A DNA stretch of 64,000 nt. Origin: Bacteroidales bacterium (GTDB taxonomy: Bacteria > Bacteroidota > Bacteroidia > Bacteroidales > Muribaculaceae). Position numbers and translations under genes: made by a program. A model generated the notes under the pieces. That model saw nothing but the letters and a program-made list of their open reading frames with translations. It was not told the origin of the DNA and did not search any database. The DNA lies in NCBI GenBank assembly GCA_004552485.1, contig SFOH01000004.1, positions 1-64,000 on the forward strand. The letters run 5' to 3'. This document shows, one piece after another, positions 37,455 to 47,300 of the stretch; the stretch's first letter is position 1, and every line of letters begins with the position of its first letter.

Positions 37455-39914
37455 ATGAACGAGAATTTCAGAAACTACCATTATAATAACGCCTCAGCCG
37501 GCTCCTCCGACCAAGAGCCGCAGGAAGAGCGCAAACGCCTCACCAAGAAGCGCAAGAAACGCACCCGCAAGATGGCCTTCATCCGCGGCGCCTGGATTTT
37601 CATAGGCGTCTGCTTTGCCGCCTTCATCCTGCTGATGGTGCTCCTCTACAACGGCGTCATCGGCTATATGCCTCCCATCGAGGAACTTAAGAACCCGAAA
37701 GACCGCTTCGCCTCGATCATCTACACCGACGACGGCCAGGAGATGGGCCGTTTCTACCGCCACACCGGCAACCGCGTCTACGCCGACTACGACGAGATTT
37801 CGCAGTATGTCATCGACGCGCTCATCGCCACGGAGGACGTGCGCTTCGAAGAGCACTCAGGCATCGACCTCCGCGCCCTCGGCCGCGCCGCCTTCAAGAC
37901 CGTGCTCCTCGGCCAGAAGAACTCGGGCGGCGGCTCGACAATCACCCAGCAGCTGGCCAAACAGCTCTATTCGCCCGAGAGCAGCGGCGTCATGCAGCGC
38001 GCCATGCAGAAGCCCATCGAGTGGATGATCGCCATCAAACTCGAGCGCTACTACTCGAAGGAGGAGATCATCAAGATGTACCTCAACCAGTTCGACTTCC
38101 TCTACAACGCCGTCGGCATCAAGTCGGCCGCGCAGGTCTACTTCGGCAAAGACGCCAAAGATCTGAACATCCAGGAGGCCGCCATGCTTGTCGGCATGGT
38201 CAAGAACCCGGGCGTCTACAACCCGCGCCGCAAACCCGAGCGCGCCCTCGAGCGCCGCAACGTTGTGTTTGACCAGATGGTCAAGGCAAACTACATCACC
38301 CAGGCCGAGGCCGACTCGCTGAAAGAGCTCCCCGTCGAGCTGCGGTTCCATCGCGTCGACCACAAGGACGGCATCGCCCCCTACTTCCGCGAGGAAGTGC
38401 GCCGCTTCCTCACCGCCCAGGAGCCCCGCCGCAGCGACTATGCCGACTGGGACTACCAGAGCTTCCTCACCGACTCAACCGAGTGGGCCACCAACCCCCT
38501 CTACGGCTGGATCGCCAAGAACCCCAAAGCCGACGGATCGTACTACGACATCTATAACGACGGCCTGCGCATCTACACCACCATCGACTCGCGCATGCAG
38601 CGCTATGCCGAGGAGGCCGTCACCGAGCACATGCGCCAGCTCCAGCGCCGCTTCTTCGCCGAGAAACACCACTCGCCCACAGCGCCTTACACCTCCAACA
38701 CCGCCGAGCTGAGCACCGCCGCTCGCAAGCAGCTGATCAAGAACGCCATCCGTCAGAGCGAGCGCTACCGCGTGGCCAAAGAGCGCGGCCTCAGCGACAG
38801 CGAGATCGACGCCGAATTCCACACGCCCTTCCACATGACCCTCTTCAGCTATGACGGCCCGGAAGAGCGCAGCATGACTCCCTACGACTCAATCCTTTAC
38901 GTGAAGCACTTCCTCCGCGCCGGATTCATGAGCATGGACCCCCGCGACGGCAAGGTGAAAGCCTACGTCGGCGGCCCCGACTTCCGCTTCTTCCAATATG
39001 ACATGGTCGGCAAAGGCCGCCGTCAGGTCGGTTCGACCGTCAAGCCCTACCTCTACTCGCTGGCCATGGAAGGCGGCGTGTTCACTCCCTGCAGCCGTAT
39101 CTCGGCCTATCCGCCCGTCATCAAACTCCCCGGCGGCGGGACATGGTCGCCCCGCGGAGGCGGCGGCGGCATGATGGACCTGCGCATGGCCCTCACCCGT
39201 TCGAACAACGCCGTATCGGCCCGACTCATCGACGACCCCTCGATCAAGCCCCGACGTCTCATCGACTATATGCACTCGCTGGGTATCACCACCAAGTTCA
39301 AGGAGACGCCCGCCCTGTCGCTCGGCGCCTGCGAGATTTCGCTGCGCGAGATGGTCATGGCCTACTCAGCCTTCGCCAACGAGGGTCGCTACTCACGTCC
39401 GCTCTACGTCACCCGCATCACCGACAACAACGGCAATGTGCTGGCACGCTTCAACCCCATGCAGACCGAGTCGATCTCGCGCATGGCCGTCTACCGCATC
39501 CTCTCCTGCCTTCTCAACGTCGTGGACTACGGCACGGGTAAGCACCTGCGCGTTTCGCCCTACAACTTCTCCGCCGACATCGGCGGCAAAACCGGCACAA
39601 CCAACAACAACTCCGACGCCTGGTTCATGGGCTTCACCCCCGAGCTGGTCAACGGCGCATGGGTCGGCGGCGAAGAGCGTTACATCCACTTCAACTCCGG
39701 CGCCACCGGCTCCGTCATCGCCCTCCCCATCTGGGGCCGCTACATGAAGAAGGTCTACGCCGACAAGTCGCTGGGCTACAGCCAGGACACCGAATTCGTC
39801 TTCCCCGAGGACGTTCCCATCTGCGACCATGACACCGGCCACGAAGGCCACCGTGGAGGTGGCGGAAGCCGCGAGAAGGCAGCCACCACCGTCTCCAACG
39901 ACATGTTTGAATAA
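37455..39914 (+). CDS. Class A penicillin-binding protein (PBP1A-like)
   Basis: The protein has 819 residues. A basic cytosolic tail and one helix (about residues 43-66) lead into a glycosyltransferase 51 domain with the catalytic Glu in 'ATEDVRFEEHSGID' (E127), 'GGSTITQQLAKQLY' and 'MYLNQFDFLYNAVGIKSAA'. The transpeptidase domain has the SxxK serine in 'GSTVKPYLY' (S527), SxN in 'SNN' and KTG in 'GKTGTTNNNSDAWF' (about residue 712). It polymerises and crosslinks peptidoglycan. The Gly/Ser/His-rich C-terminal tail is short. It is followed 45 nt later by the surA-like gene. All catalytic motifs are intact. Confidence 0.95.
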   Translation: MNENFRNYHYNNASAGSSDQEPQEERKRLTKKRKKRTRKMAFIRGAWIFIGVCFAAFILLMVLLYNGVIGYMPPIEELKNPKDRFASIIYTDDGQEMGRFYRHTGNRVYADYDEISQYVIDALIATEDVRFEEHSGIDLRALGRAAFKTVLLGQKNSGGGSTITQQLAKQLYSPESSGVMQRAMQKPIEWMIAIKLERYYSKEEIIKMYLNQFDFLYNAVGIKSAAQVYFGKDAKDLNIQEAAMLVGMVKNPGVYNPRRKPERALERRNVVFDQMVKANYITQAEADSLKELPVELRFHRVDHKDGIAPYFREEVRRFLTAQEPRRSDYADWDYQSFLTDSTEWATNPLYGWIAKNPKADGSYYDIYNDGLRIYTTIDSRMQRYAEEAVTEHMRQLQRRFFAEKHHSPTAPYTSNTAELSTAARKQLIKNAIRQSERYRVAKERGLSDSEIDAEFHTPFHMTLFSYDGPEERSMTPYDSILYVKHFLRAGFMSMDPRDGKVKAYVGGPDFRFFQYDMVGKGRRQVGSTVKPYLYSLAMEGGVFTPCSRISAYPPVIKLPGGGTWSPRGGGGGMMDLRMALTRSNNAVSARLIDDPSIKPRRLIDYMHSLGITTKFKETPALSLGACEISLREMVMAYSAFANEGRYSRPLYVTRITDNNGNVLARFNPMQTESISRMAVYRILSCLLNVVDYGTGKHLRVSPYNFSADIGGKTGTTNNNSDAWFMGFTPELVNGAWVGGEERYIHFNSGATGSVIALPIWGRYMKKVYADKSLGYSQDTEFVFPEDVPICDHDTGHEGHRGGGGSREKAATTVSNDMFE

Positions 39915-39959
39915 TCTCCTCATCACAATATCCCCCAAAAAGAAACACCCATTCCAACC

Positions 39960-41516
39960 GTGAAAGTAAAAATCATACTGGCTCTCGCTGCCGCAGCAGC
40001 CGCCACCGCTACCGGCGTCTTTGCCCGCAACAATATTGCCGAGGAAGTGGCATGGACAATCGGCGATGACCCCATCTACAAGTCCGAAATCGAGCAGACC
40101 TACCAGGACATGCTCCAGGACCGCCTCCCCATCAAGGGCGACCCCTACTGCGCCATCCCCGAGATGATGGCCATACAGCGCCTCTACATCCACCAGGCCG
40201 ACCTCGACACCGTGAAAGTGCCTGACGCTCAGGTCAATCAGCAGGTCGACGCACAGATCAACTACCTCATCTCGAACCTTGGCTCAAAGGAGAAAGTCGA
40301 GGAATACTTCCGCAAGACGATGCCCGAGCTACGCAACTACTACGCCGAGAACACCCGCAACCGCTATCGCGTGCAGATGGTGCAGAGCTCGCTGACCAAG
40401 GACGTGAAGGTGACGCCCTCCGACGTGCGCCGCTATTTCGACAATCTCCCCAAGGACTCGATTCCCAACGTGCCCCTGAACGTGGCCGTCCAGATCATCA
40501 CCATCAACCCCGTGATTCCGCGCCAGGAGATTGACGACGTCAAGGCACGCCTGCGCGACTATGCCGACCGCGTGAACCGCGGCGAGAGCGACTTCTCGAC
40601 GCTCGCCATCCTCTACTCCGAGGCGCCCGAGGGTGCCCGCGGCGGCGAGGTGGGCTTCATCGGCCGCGCCCAGCTCGACCCCGCTTATGCCGCCGTCGCC
40701 TTCAACCTCAACGACCCCAAGAAAGTGTCGAAAATCGTTGAGTCGGAATACGGCTTCCACATCATCCAGCTCATCGAAAAACGCGGCGACCGCATCAACA
40801 CCCGCCACATCCTGCTGCGCCCGAAAGTCAGCGAAAAAGACCTCACCGACGCCTCCGTGCGCCTCGACTCCGTCCGCTCCGACATCCTCGCCGGCAAGGT
40901 CACCTTCGAGGAGGCCGCACGCATCATCTCCCAGGACAAGGACACGCGCTACTCCAACGGCGTCATGGTCAATCAGGAGACCGGCACCACCCACTTCGAG
41001 ATGAAAGACCTGCCCCAGGACATCGCCCGCACCGTCGCAACCCTCAAGCCCGGCGAAATCTCCAAGCCCATCATCATGAAAGATCCGAAGCACGACCGCG
41101 AGATCGTGGCCCTGGTCAAACTCACAGACCGCTACGAGCCCCACGCCGCCAACCTCGCCGAGGACTATCAGCTCATCAAGGACATGTACGAGAACGCCAC
41201 CAAGCAGAAGATTCTCACCGACTGGATTGAGAAAAAGATTGCCTCGACCTACGTGCGCATCGAGGACGGCTGGCGCGGCTGCGAGTTCGAGCACAAGGGC
41301 TGGATCAAAGAAGGCGAGAGCCACGGCAATGCCGGCGACGCCTCCGTCGTCACCCACGAAACCCCTGTTGAAACACCCGCAGCACCTGCCGCAGCACCGG
41401 CTCCCGCTCCCGCAGTAGCTCCTGCGGCTCCCGCCGCTCCGGCCACGCCTGCCGCTCCCGCCGAGCCGGTCAACGAGAACGACATCCCCGACCTCACAAG
41501 ACCCGTGCTCGAATAA
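39960..41516 (+). CDS. SurA-like periplasmic peptidyl-prolyl isomerase/chaperone
   Basis: The protein has 518 residues and starts at GTG (39960); the first ~22 residues are a signal peptide (MKVKIILALAAA...VFA). An N-terminal helical chaperone region ('TIGDDPIYKSEIEQTYQDM') precedes two parvulin (PpiC) domains: 'FSTLAILYSEAPEGARGGEVG' with 'YGFHIIQLIEKRGDRINTRHIL', and 'VTFEEAARIISQDKDTRYSNG'. It helps outer-membrane proteins fold. The last ~65 residues form an Ala/Pro-rich tail followed by 'DIPDLTRPVLE'; such tails are often low-complexity linkers. It sits between pbp1A and ostA in an envelope operon. Confidence 0.9.
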   Translation: MKVKIILALAAAAAATATGVFARNNIAEEVAWTIGDDPIYKSEIEQTYQDMLQDRLPIKGDPYCAIPEMMAIQRLYIHQADLDTVKVPDAQVNQQVDAQINYLISNLGSKEKVEEYFRKTMPELRNYYAENTRNRYRVQMVQSSLTKDVKVTPSDVRRYFDNLPKDSIPNVPLNVAVQIITINPVIPRQEIDDVKARLRDYADRVNRGESDFSTLAILYSEAPEGARGGEVGFIGRAQLDPAYAAVAFNLNDPKKVSKIVESEYGFHIIQLIEKRGDRINTRHILLRPKVSEKDLTDASVRLDSVRSDILAGKVTFEEAARIISQDKDTRYSNGVMVNQETGTTHFEMKDLPQDIARTVATLKPGEISKPIIMKDPKHDREIVALVKLTDRYEPHAANLAEDYQLIKDMYENATKQKILTDWIEKKIASTYVRIEDGWRGCEFEHKGWIKEGESHGNAGDASVVTHETPVETPAAPAAAPAPAPAVAPAAPAAPATPAAPAEPVNENDIPDLTRPVLE

Positions 41517-41543
41517 TCCGTAACACCCCTGTTTATCAGCCCC

Positions 41544-43340
41544 GTGCGTAACAGTAGAAACATCATATTGTCATTCCTGGCGCTGCTGGTGTGCTCGTCA
41601 GTTCTATGCTCGATGTATGCCCAGAACAAGAAACAGCAGCAGCACATCAAGCGCCCCCACGCCGTCATCGCTCCTCAGGTGCCCAAGGCCCCGCGCGGCA
41701 ACAACTCGCAGGTCATCCTCGAACATGCCGATGTGCTGACACGTGCCGAGAACGACCCCTACATGGTCGTCTCCGGAAACGTCAAGTTCGTGAAAGGCGG
41801 AATGCAGATGTTCTGCGACAGCGCACACTATTATCCCGACGAGGGCTCGCTCGACGCCTTCGGAAGCATCCGCATGGAGCAGGGCGACACCCTCTTCGTC
41901 TACGGCGACGAGCTCAACTATGACGGCCCCCAGGAGATTGCCTACCTCTACAGCAACGAGGGCGCCGACCCCGTCCGCCTCATCAACCGCGACGTGAAAC
42001 TGGAGACAGACGTCTTCACCTACGACCTCTACCGCGAATTCGGCTACTACAACACCGGCGGCACTCTCACCGACACCCACAACCGCCTCACATCCCAGGA
42101 GGGCGAATACATCCCCGCCACCAAGGAGGCCAACTTCTACACCCAGGTGCACCTCAAGAGCATACGTCCCCGCGACACCCTCGACATCTACACCGACTCG
42201 CTCTTCTACAACACCCGCACACACGTGGCCGATTTCAACTCCTACACCGAGATTTTCAACGGCAACGGCAACATCGTCTCCTACGACGGCAGCTATAACA
42301 CCACCACCGAATACGCCGAGCTCTTCGACCACTCGCGCGTAATCACCAAACGCGGCACCACCCTCGAAGGCGACACCCTCGTCTACGACCGCAAGAAGGG
42401 CCGCGGCGAGGCCTTCGGCAACATGATGATCATCGACTCCGTGCGCCAGTCAACGCTCAAAGGCAACTACGGATTCTATAACGAGGTCACCGACTCGGCC
42501 TACGTCACCGGCCGCGCCGTGGCCATGGAATACTCACGCGGCGACACGCTCTACATGCACGGCCGCCAAATCACCTCCGTCCTCCGCATTGAAGACATCG
42601 AGGTGCCCAACCCCATCGACTCCCTGCCCGGCTACATGGTCACCGACTCGACGCACATCATCAGCTGCTGGCCGCGCGTGCGCTTCTACCGCTCTGACCT
42701 CCAGGGCCTTTGCGACTCCATGGCCTTCGTCGAGCGCGATTCAACGCTCCACATGCACCGCAGCCCGATCGTATGGAGCGACCAGCGCCAGATTTTCGGC
42801 AATGTCATCGACGTGCACCTCAACGACTCAACCGTCGACCTCGTCACCCTCCCCGACTTCGGGTTCACGGCCCAGGAGATTGAGCCCGAATACTACAACC
42901 AGATGTCCGGCAAGGAGATGATCGCCCACATCGACAACGGCAAACTCAAAAAGCTCGACGTGAACGGCAACGTCGAAGCCATCTTCTTCCCCGAGGAAAA
43001 CGACTCCACCATCAACAAGGTGGTGCAGATCGAGTCGTCGTTCCTCACCGCCGACTTCCTCGACGGCAAACTCAAACGCATGAAGCTGTGGCCGGAGAGC
43101 AACGGCACGGCCACTCCGCTCTTCCTGGCGCGCAAGTCCATCCTCTATCTGCCTAAGTTCCAGTGGTATGCGACCCTGCGCCCGACAAGTCCCGAGGACA
43201 TCTTCGTCGTCTCGGCCGAGATGGAGGCGCTCATGAACAGCCAGCCCGGCGGCAGCCGCGGCTCAATCACCGCCGCTCCTGACACAGAATCGGCCGAAGC
43301 GCCTGCCGGGGAATCAGCCGCCCGAGAAGAGAATCCTTGA
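41544..43340 (+). CDS. OstA-like protein (LptA/OstA fold, LPS transport)
   Basis: The protein has 598 residues and starts at GTG (41544). An N-terminal signal segment (about residues 7-26) is followed by an OstA-like beta-jellyroll beginning at 'VILEHADVLTRAENDPYMVVSGNVKF' with a repeated 'DTLFVYGDELNYDG'/'DTLVYDRKKGRGEAFGN' pattern. In Bacteroidetes this long OstA-like protein is thought to stand in for LptA in carrying LPS across the periplasm. It starts 27 nt after the surA-like gene. The C-terminal 30 residues are Ala/Glu-rich. Confidence 0.85.
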   Translation: MRNSRNIILSFLALLVCSSVLCSMYAQNKKQQQHIKRPHAVIAPQVPKAPRGNNSQVILEHADVLTRAENDPYMVVSGNVKFVKGGMQMFCDSAHYYPDEGSLDAFGSIRMEQGDTLFVYGDELNYDGPQEIAYLYSNEGADPVRLINRDVKLETDVFTYDLYREFGYYNTGGTLTDTHNRLTSQEGEYIPATKEANFYTQVHLKSIRPRDTLDIYTDSLFYNTRTHVADFNSYTEIFNGNGNIVSYDGSYNTTTEYAELFDHSRVITKRGTTLEGDTLVYDRKKGRGEAFGNMMIIDSVRQSTLKGNYGFYNEVTDSAYVTGRAVAMEYSRGDTLYMHGRQITSVLRIEDIEVPNPIDSLPGYMVTDSTHIISCWPRVRFYRSDLQGLCDSMAFVERDSTLHMHRSPIVWSDQRQIFGNVIDVHLNDSTVDLVTLPDFGFTAQEIEPEYYNQMSGKEMIAHIDNGKLKKLDVNGNVEAIFFPEENDSTINKVVQIESSFLTADFLDGKLKRMKLWPESNGTATPLFLARKSILYLPKFQWYATLRPTSPEDIFVVSAEMEALMNSQPGGSRGSITAAPDTESAEAPAGESAAREENP

Positions 43341-43374
43341 TACGCTGCCGGGAGACATAATCCCCTCATTCACA

Positions 43375-44028
43375 ATGGTACAGAACAGCATTGACGAGGC
43401 CCGCGCGATGGCCGAAGAAGGCAACCTTGAAGACGCCGTGCGCTTCTCCGGCGAAGAGCTCGCACGCCTCGACAATCTCTGGCGCCGCGCCCACAATGCC
43501 CGGCTCCGCTCAGCCTCCCCCGCCGAATCATCCCCGTCTCCCAAACAGCCCGTCACCGACATGGCCGCCATGGCCGTCTGCCATGCCGAAATGCTCTTGC
43601 ACGCTGTCCTGGCACAGGATGCCTATGCCGTGGCCGTCACCGCCATCGCCGCCCTGGCCATGGAGAACGCCGACAGCCGCGAACCGCAGCTCATGCTCGA
43701 GCTCACTGCCCTGGCCTGCATGGCGCTGAACACGCTGGCCGAGACTGACCCCGTGCCCGCGCAGCTCTCCGGCGAAGAAGCACGCGAGCACTTCCCGCTG
43801 ATAATAACCTACTGCGCCTCAATGCTTTACTACTGGTATGCGCAGACCGCCAAAACGCCCACTGAGTGGCACCGCGACATTAACCCGCTGCTGCGCACGC
43901 TCATCCGCACCGGCGCCGTCCAGTCCCCCACCCTCACCATCGCCGCCGCCGAGGTCAGTCCCGCCGACACCGCCGCCATCCTCCCCGACCTGCTCGGCCG
44001 CTCCATGGCCCTCGGCCTCCTGCAATAA
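43375..44028 (+). CDS. Hypothetical all-helical protein at the end of the envelope operon
   Basis: The protein has 217 residues, no signal peptide and no membrane segment; it is predicted to be helical throughout and rich in Ala, Leu and Glu. 'SIDEARAMAEEGNLEDAVRFSGEELA' resembles one TPR-like helical pair, and 'MAVCHAEMLLHAVLAQDAYAVAVTAI' another. I recognise no family. It starts 34 nt after ostA and is probably cotranscribed with pbp1A-surA-ostA. The coding status is supported by ATG spacing and codon bias. Confidence 0.7.
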   Translation: MVQNSIDEARAMAEEGNLEDAVRFSGEELARLDNLWRRAHNARLRSASPAESSPSPKQPVTDMAAMAVCHAEMLLHAVLAQDAYAVAVTAIAALAMENADSREPQLMLELTALACMALNTLAETDPVPAQLSGEEAREHFPLIITYCASMLYYWYAQTAKTPTEWHRDINPLLRTLIRTGAVQSPTLTIAAAEVSPADTAAILPDLLGRSMALGLLQ

Positions 44029-44377
44029 TCCTCCCGCCGCTTCATCGACCCGGAGTCGCAAGCGGTTCGCCGGAAAGAGCACAATTTTTGTGTCAATTTT
44101 TGTTAAATAAAGGAAAAAGTCTTAAAGAATAAGAATATTTCATTACCTTTGCATAATAATGGCCTTGCCATATCCTTACGTCTGTTAACCTTGCACGTCT
44201 CTCTCACTTAAGCGCTTGATTATCAGCATATCAACCTTTATGACGGGGCATACTGTCCGAGAGTCTGTTCTCCGGCAGTCTCACAACGCCGGTTTCCCCG
44301 GTTTTCAAAACGGCATCTTCTCACCCAAGTGTCAACCAATCTTAGCTCAGAAATAAACAAAAACCTTAACACAAGAT
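44029..44377. other. Intergenic region with the amidase promoter element and a 220-nt leader
   Basis: The TAnnTTTG element TACCTTTG lies at 44144-44151; no TTG is found at the right distance upstream. The leader (about 44156-44377) contains a GCCGG/CCGG-type stem around 44288 and ends in an A-rich stretch before the ATG. No other feature is visible. Confidence 0.5.
44144..44151 (+). promoter_or_regulatory. -7 promoter element of the amidase gene
   Basis: TACCTTTG matches TAnnTTTG. The -33 box is not recognisable. Confidence 0.5.
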
Positions 44378-47300
44378 ATGAAAAAACAGTTAACCTTACT
44401 GACCGTATTGCTCACTGTTCTGATGTGCGGCATGCCCGCCATCGCCAAGAACTGGAGCTCTTACCGCATCATGCTTGACCCCGGCCACGGCGGCAGCGAC
44501 CCCGGAGCACAGGGACCTTCAGCTCCTCACGAGGCAGAACTGGCCCTGCGTTGCGCGAACGCGATAGCAGAACGTCTTGGCGCCGTGAGCTGTAACTACA
44601 AACTCACACGCACAGGCAACTACGATGTGTCATTGTCCGCGCGAAAGAATGCTTCGATCGCTTACGACCCATGGATTTTCTGCTCGATCCACCTCAACTC
44701 GGCCGGCGTCAACACCGCTGTCGGCACCGAGACCTGGTATTACTGGACCACCGGTAACTCATATGCTCTGGCCCAAAAGGTGCAGGCTCAGCTGGTTGCC
44801 AACCTGGGACGCGCCAACCGCGGCGTAAAGAACGAGGCTTGGACCGTAATCACCGGTTCATCATCCATCCCCGCCATCCTCACCGAGGGTCTGTTCGTGA
44901 ACAACCCCACAGAGTGGGGCATGATCAAATCCAACGACAAGGCCGGCTTCAAAGGCTGGGTCAACGGCCACCTCAAGGGCTTCCGCGACCACCTCAACAC
45001 CTTTGAGGGAGGCGCGCTCGACGACCCCACAAACCTCAACACCCCCGAGATCAAAGTCTCGACCAATAACGTCAGCTTCACCTGCGGAAAGGACGAGCAC
45101 CCCTATCAGGACATCACCGTCACCGGCAAAAACCTCTCCGGCAACATCAGCATCTGGAGTGACAACTCCGACGAATTCTCCGTCTCGACCGGCTCTCTCG
45201 GCAGCGGCGGCGGCTCATTCCGCATCACCTTCCAAGCCACGGGCTGGTACCACTACAAGGCTCAGAACGTGCATGTGAAATGCGGCAATGTGGAACAGGT
45301 CATCTACTGCTCCGGAACCGTCACGGGCGACCACCTCGGCAACCTCTCCGAGGGCTGGAACCTCTCGAAACAGCGCGGCTCAAACTGGAACAAAGGCTAC
45401 GACGCCGCAAACATCCGCAACTTCGCATACCTCAAAGGCAAACTCTACTGCGTATACAACCACAACGAGATTCTCGTGCTCAACGCCCAGACCGGCGAGA
45501 AGATCAAATCGCTGAACACCAACGGCGTTGACGGCGGCACACTCAAACTCTGCGACGTCACCGTCTGCTCCGACAAGATTCTGGCCTGCAACCTGGCCGT
45601 TGCCGGCAATGGCGACCACCTGCGCATCTACCAGTGGGACAACGACGATGCCGCTCCCTCGTGCATCCTCGACACTCAGGACTTCCAGGGCGCTCCACGC
45701 ATCGGCGACGCCATGGAGGTTGTGGGCAACGTTGGCACCGATGCCTGGTATGCCTTCGCCAATGACGACAACTCAACCAGCCGCATCGTCGAATACCACC
45801 AGACCGGCTCGACATGGACACCAAAGTACACCAAAGTGCTGAAAGGCGACGGCACCCGTCTGCCGACCGGCACCACATCCCGCGCCTACCCCAAGGGCTC
45901 AGGATGGTGGGTCGACGGCAACCAGTGCGACCCCTGCTGGGTTGTATGGGACGACAGCAAGGGCGGCGCTGTCTTCGTAACCTCCGTTTACGTTGAAGGC
46001 ACACACGCCGGCGGCGCCAACCACCACGAATTCTACTACCACGGCCACAAGTATGCCGCCAACATGGTCTTCCGCGGCTCCGACGCATGGACAAGCGCCA
46101 AACTCCGAATCCTACACGACCCCAACGGCAACTTCCGCCCCGTCGAGCGCATCCAGGAGATGCCTTCCGACGGCCTCGGCACCGACAAGAACACCAACGG
46201 CACCGGCGACTGCATCATCAACACCGACGAGGTGAACTTCGTCGAAGGATGGGTGCTCTCCACCAACCAGGGTATGGCCTACTTCAAATACGGCAACCCG
46301 CCCGTGACCGCCTCGCCCGTCATCTCCTTCTCCGAAAAGGACGTCGACTTGCGCGCCAAAGTCGGCGAACCCACCAAAAAGACGCTCTATGTGAACGGCA
46401 CCAACTTGCGCGGCGGAATCGACATCGCCGTCGCCGGCTGTCCCGAAGGCAAGGAAAGCTGCGCCAGATACTCCGTATCGCCCACCCACCTCGACGGCCC
46501 CGGCGAAGTCACCCTCACCTACACTCCCACCGAGTATGACTACGACTGGGTATGGCTCTCCGCCACTTCCGAAGGCGCCGAGACCGCCTGGATCGACATC
46601 CACGGCCGCGGCTACAAAGACCCGTCCATCACCGTCGAGGGCGACCCCGCCTTCACCACCTACCTCGGCGAAGAGACGACCCGCAACTTTAATGTCACCG
46701 CCCTCGACATGAAGGGCTGGCTCACCTCAGGCATCTGGGGTGACAACTCCGACCAGTTCTCACAGTACAACTCGTGGGGCCTCACCGACAACACCACCGT
46801 CTACTTCCAGAACTCACGCGCCCAGTGGGGCAACGTCTACGTATGGATCTGGGACAAGACCGACGGCACCAACTACACCGGCGGCACCTGGCCCGGCACC
46901 AAGCTCGAGCCCAACGCCGAAGGCATGTGCTCCTTCACCTTCAACCCCGCCGACAAGAGCCATGACTACGGCATCGTCTTCTCCGACGGCAACGCCACTC
47001 AAACCGACGACGGCACCGTCGTCAACGGCGCCACCTACGCCTCCGCACCCGGCACCATCGCCGACCGTGTCAAGGACGGCATCAACGGCAAGATCGTGAA
47101 AATGCCTCTCATGGCTTGGATCAACGGCACCATGACCATCACCCACAAGCCCACCGAGGTCGGTTACAAGGAGAGCAACTACTTCGTCTCAACCGAAGGC
47201 ATCGCCCACAACTATGACGTAGTCCTCAAAGGCACCTGCATCAAACCCTCCGTATGGTTCACCGAGCGCGACATCGACCTGCGCGGTCTCGTGGGCACGC

